Source of the DNA: an uncultured Erysipelotrichaceae bacterium
Lineage (GTDB): Bacteria > Bacillota_I > Bacilli_A > Erysipelotrichales > Coprobacillaceae
Length of the DNA: 6,619 nucleotides
Direction of reading: 5' to 3'
NCBI GenBank assembly: GCA_937917505.1
Contig: CALDMQ010000059.1
Span: forward strand, 1-6,619
In this document: piece after piece, positions 6,355-6,619 of the stretch
How positions within the stretch are numbered: the stretch's first letter is position 1
How the letters are laid out: every line of letters starts with the position of its first letter
Program-made: the position numbers and the translations under genes
Notes under the pieces: generated by a model
The model's input: the letters and a program-made list of their open reading frames with translations, nothing else
Database searches by the model: none
Told to the model about the DNA's origin: nothing

Positions 6355-6619
6355 CATAATTTCACTTTTAAATATTTTCTTAGAAAACAGATGGGTAATA
6401 ACCAAAATTAAGAATGATACATCAAAAGGACTTTTTAATGTCATAATTGTTATAAACAACCCAACAATAATTCCAGCAATTTCCATGATAAATGGTTTAC
6501 GTGTAAGTTGATACCTTGCAATCAAATTCCAATGATTCTTTAAACCTATAAAAGTCACAACCATTGCAACTGTCGCAACAATCAAATCAATTGAAAATCC
6601 AATCAAATAACGATCTGTT
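6349..6619 (-). CDS. Small integral membrane protein of unknown family (partial, start beyond right edge)
   Basis: I do not recognise this gene. The frame ends at a TAG (6349-6351) and is open to the right edge. The four in-frame codons before the TTG at 6604-6606 read T-D-R-Y, so the true start is probably outside the window; no ribosome site is visible before that TTG. The visible 89 or so residues show three hydrophobic segments: IGFSIDLIVATVAMVVTFIG, then IMEIAGIIVGLFITIM, then FLILVITHLF. Basic linkers separate them, and the C-terminus is lysine-rich (SKKIFKSEIMK). It has no antitoxin-like DNA-binding fold, so it is not the missing MazE. A terminator sits on its last codons, making it the end of a separate transcription unit. 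Confidence 0.6.
   Translation of the reverse strand, partial: TDRYLIGFSIDLIVATVAMVVTFIGLKNHWNLIARYQLTRKPFIMEIAGIIVGLFITIMTLKSPFDVSFLILVITHLFSKKIFKSEIMK

Noticed and set aside
1..6619. A new defence or mobile system, CRISPR array, tRNA or insertion sequence
   Set aside because: I found no repeat arrays, tRNA-like cloverleaves, transposase or integrase motifs. Apart from the unrecognised right-edge gene, each gene falls in a known family.

Overview
This AT-rich window, with strong AGGAGG-type ribosome sites and near-consensus sigma-A promoters, points to a low-GC Gram-positive bacterium (Firmicutes/Bacillota). A gut Erysipelotrichia-like organism is my guess from the overall look and cannot be proved here. 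Every gene I can support lies on the minus strand, so transcription runs from high to low coordinates.

From right to left there are three transcription units. (1) An unrecognised small membrane protein enters from the right edge and stops at 6349, in a strong intrinsic terminator (6321-6354). (2) A MazF-type endoribonuclease gene (5817-6149) follows without a visible MazE antitoxin. Next comes a DUF975-type membrane protein (4844-5773) with its own promoter inside the end of mazF, then a CPBP/CAAX-type membrane protease gene (4127-4844) joined to it by a TAATG overlap but broken by a frameshift. A terminator sits directly after its stop (4100-4126). (3) A perfect consensus promoter carrying an inverted repeat in its spacer drives a marR regulator (3613-4038) and two ABC exporter half-transporters (1428-3616 and 1-1435). 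The junctions overlap by 4 and 8 nt, so this is a tightly coupled operon of the MarR-controlled heterodimeric multidrug-exporter type (BmrCD/LmrCD/TM287-288-like).

The first ABC subunit has the degenerate nucleotide site of such heterodimers: Walker B ends in DD rather than DE, and Gln replaces the switch His. It also has a large extracytoplasmic insertion between its first two helices. It is broken by an apparent 34-nt deletion just after the signature motif, which removes about 12 conserved residues and shifts the frame. The second subunit is intact as far as the window goes, but its signature, Walker B and switch lie beyond the left edge.

I see no RNA genes, insertion sequences, CRISPR arrays or attachment sites, and no wholly new system. 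The points worth a second look are the two broken genes flanking marR, the probable MarR operator, and the orphan mazF with an inverted repeat abutting its ribosome-binding site.
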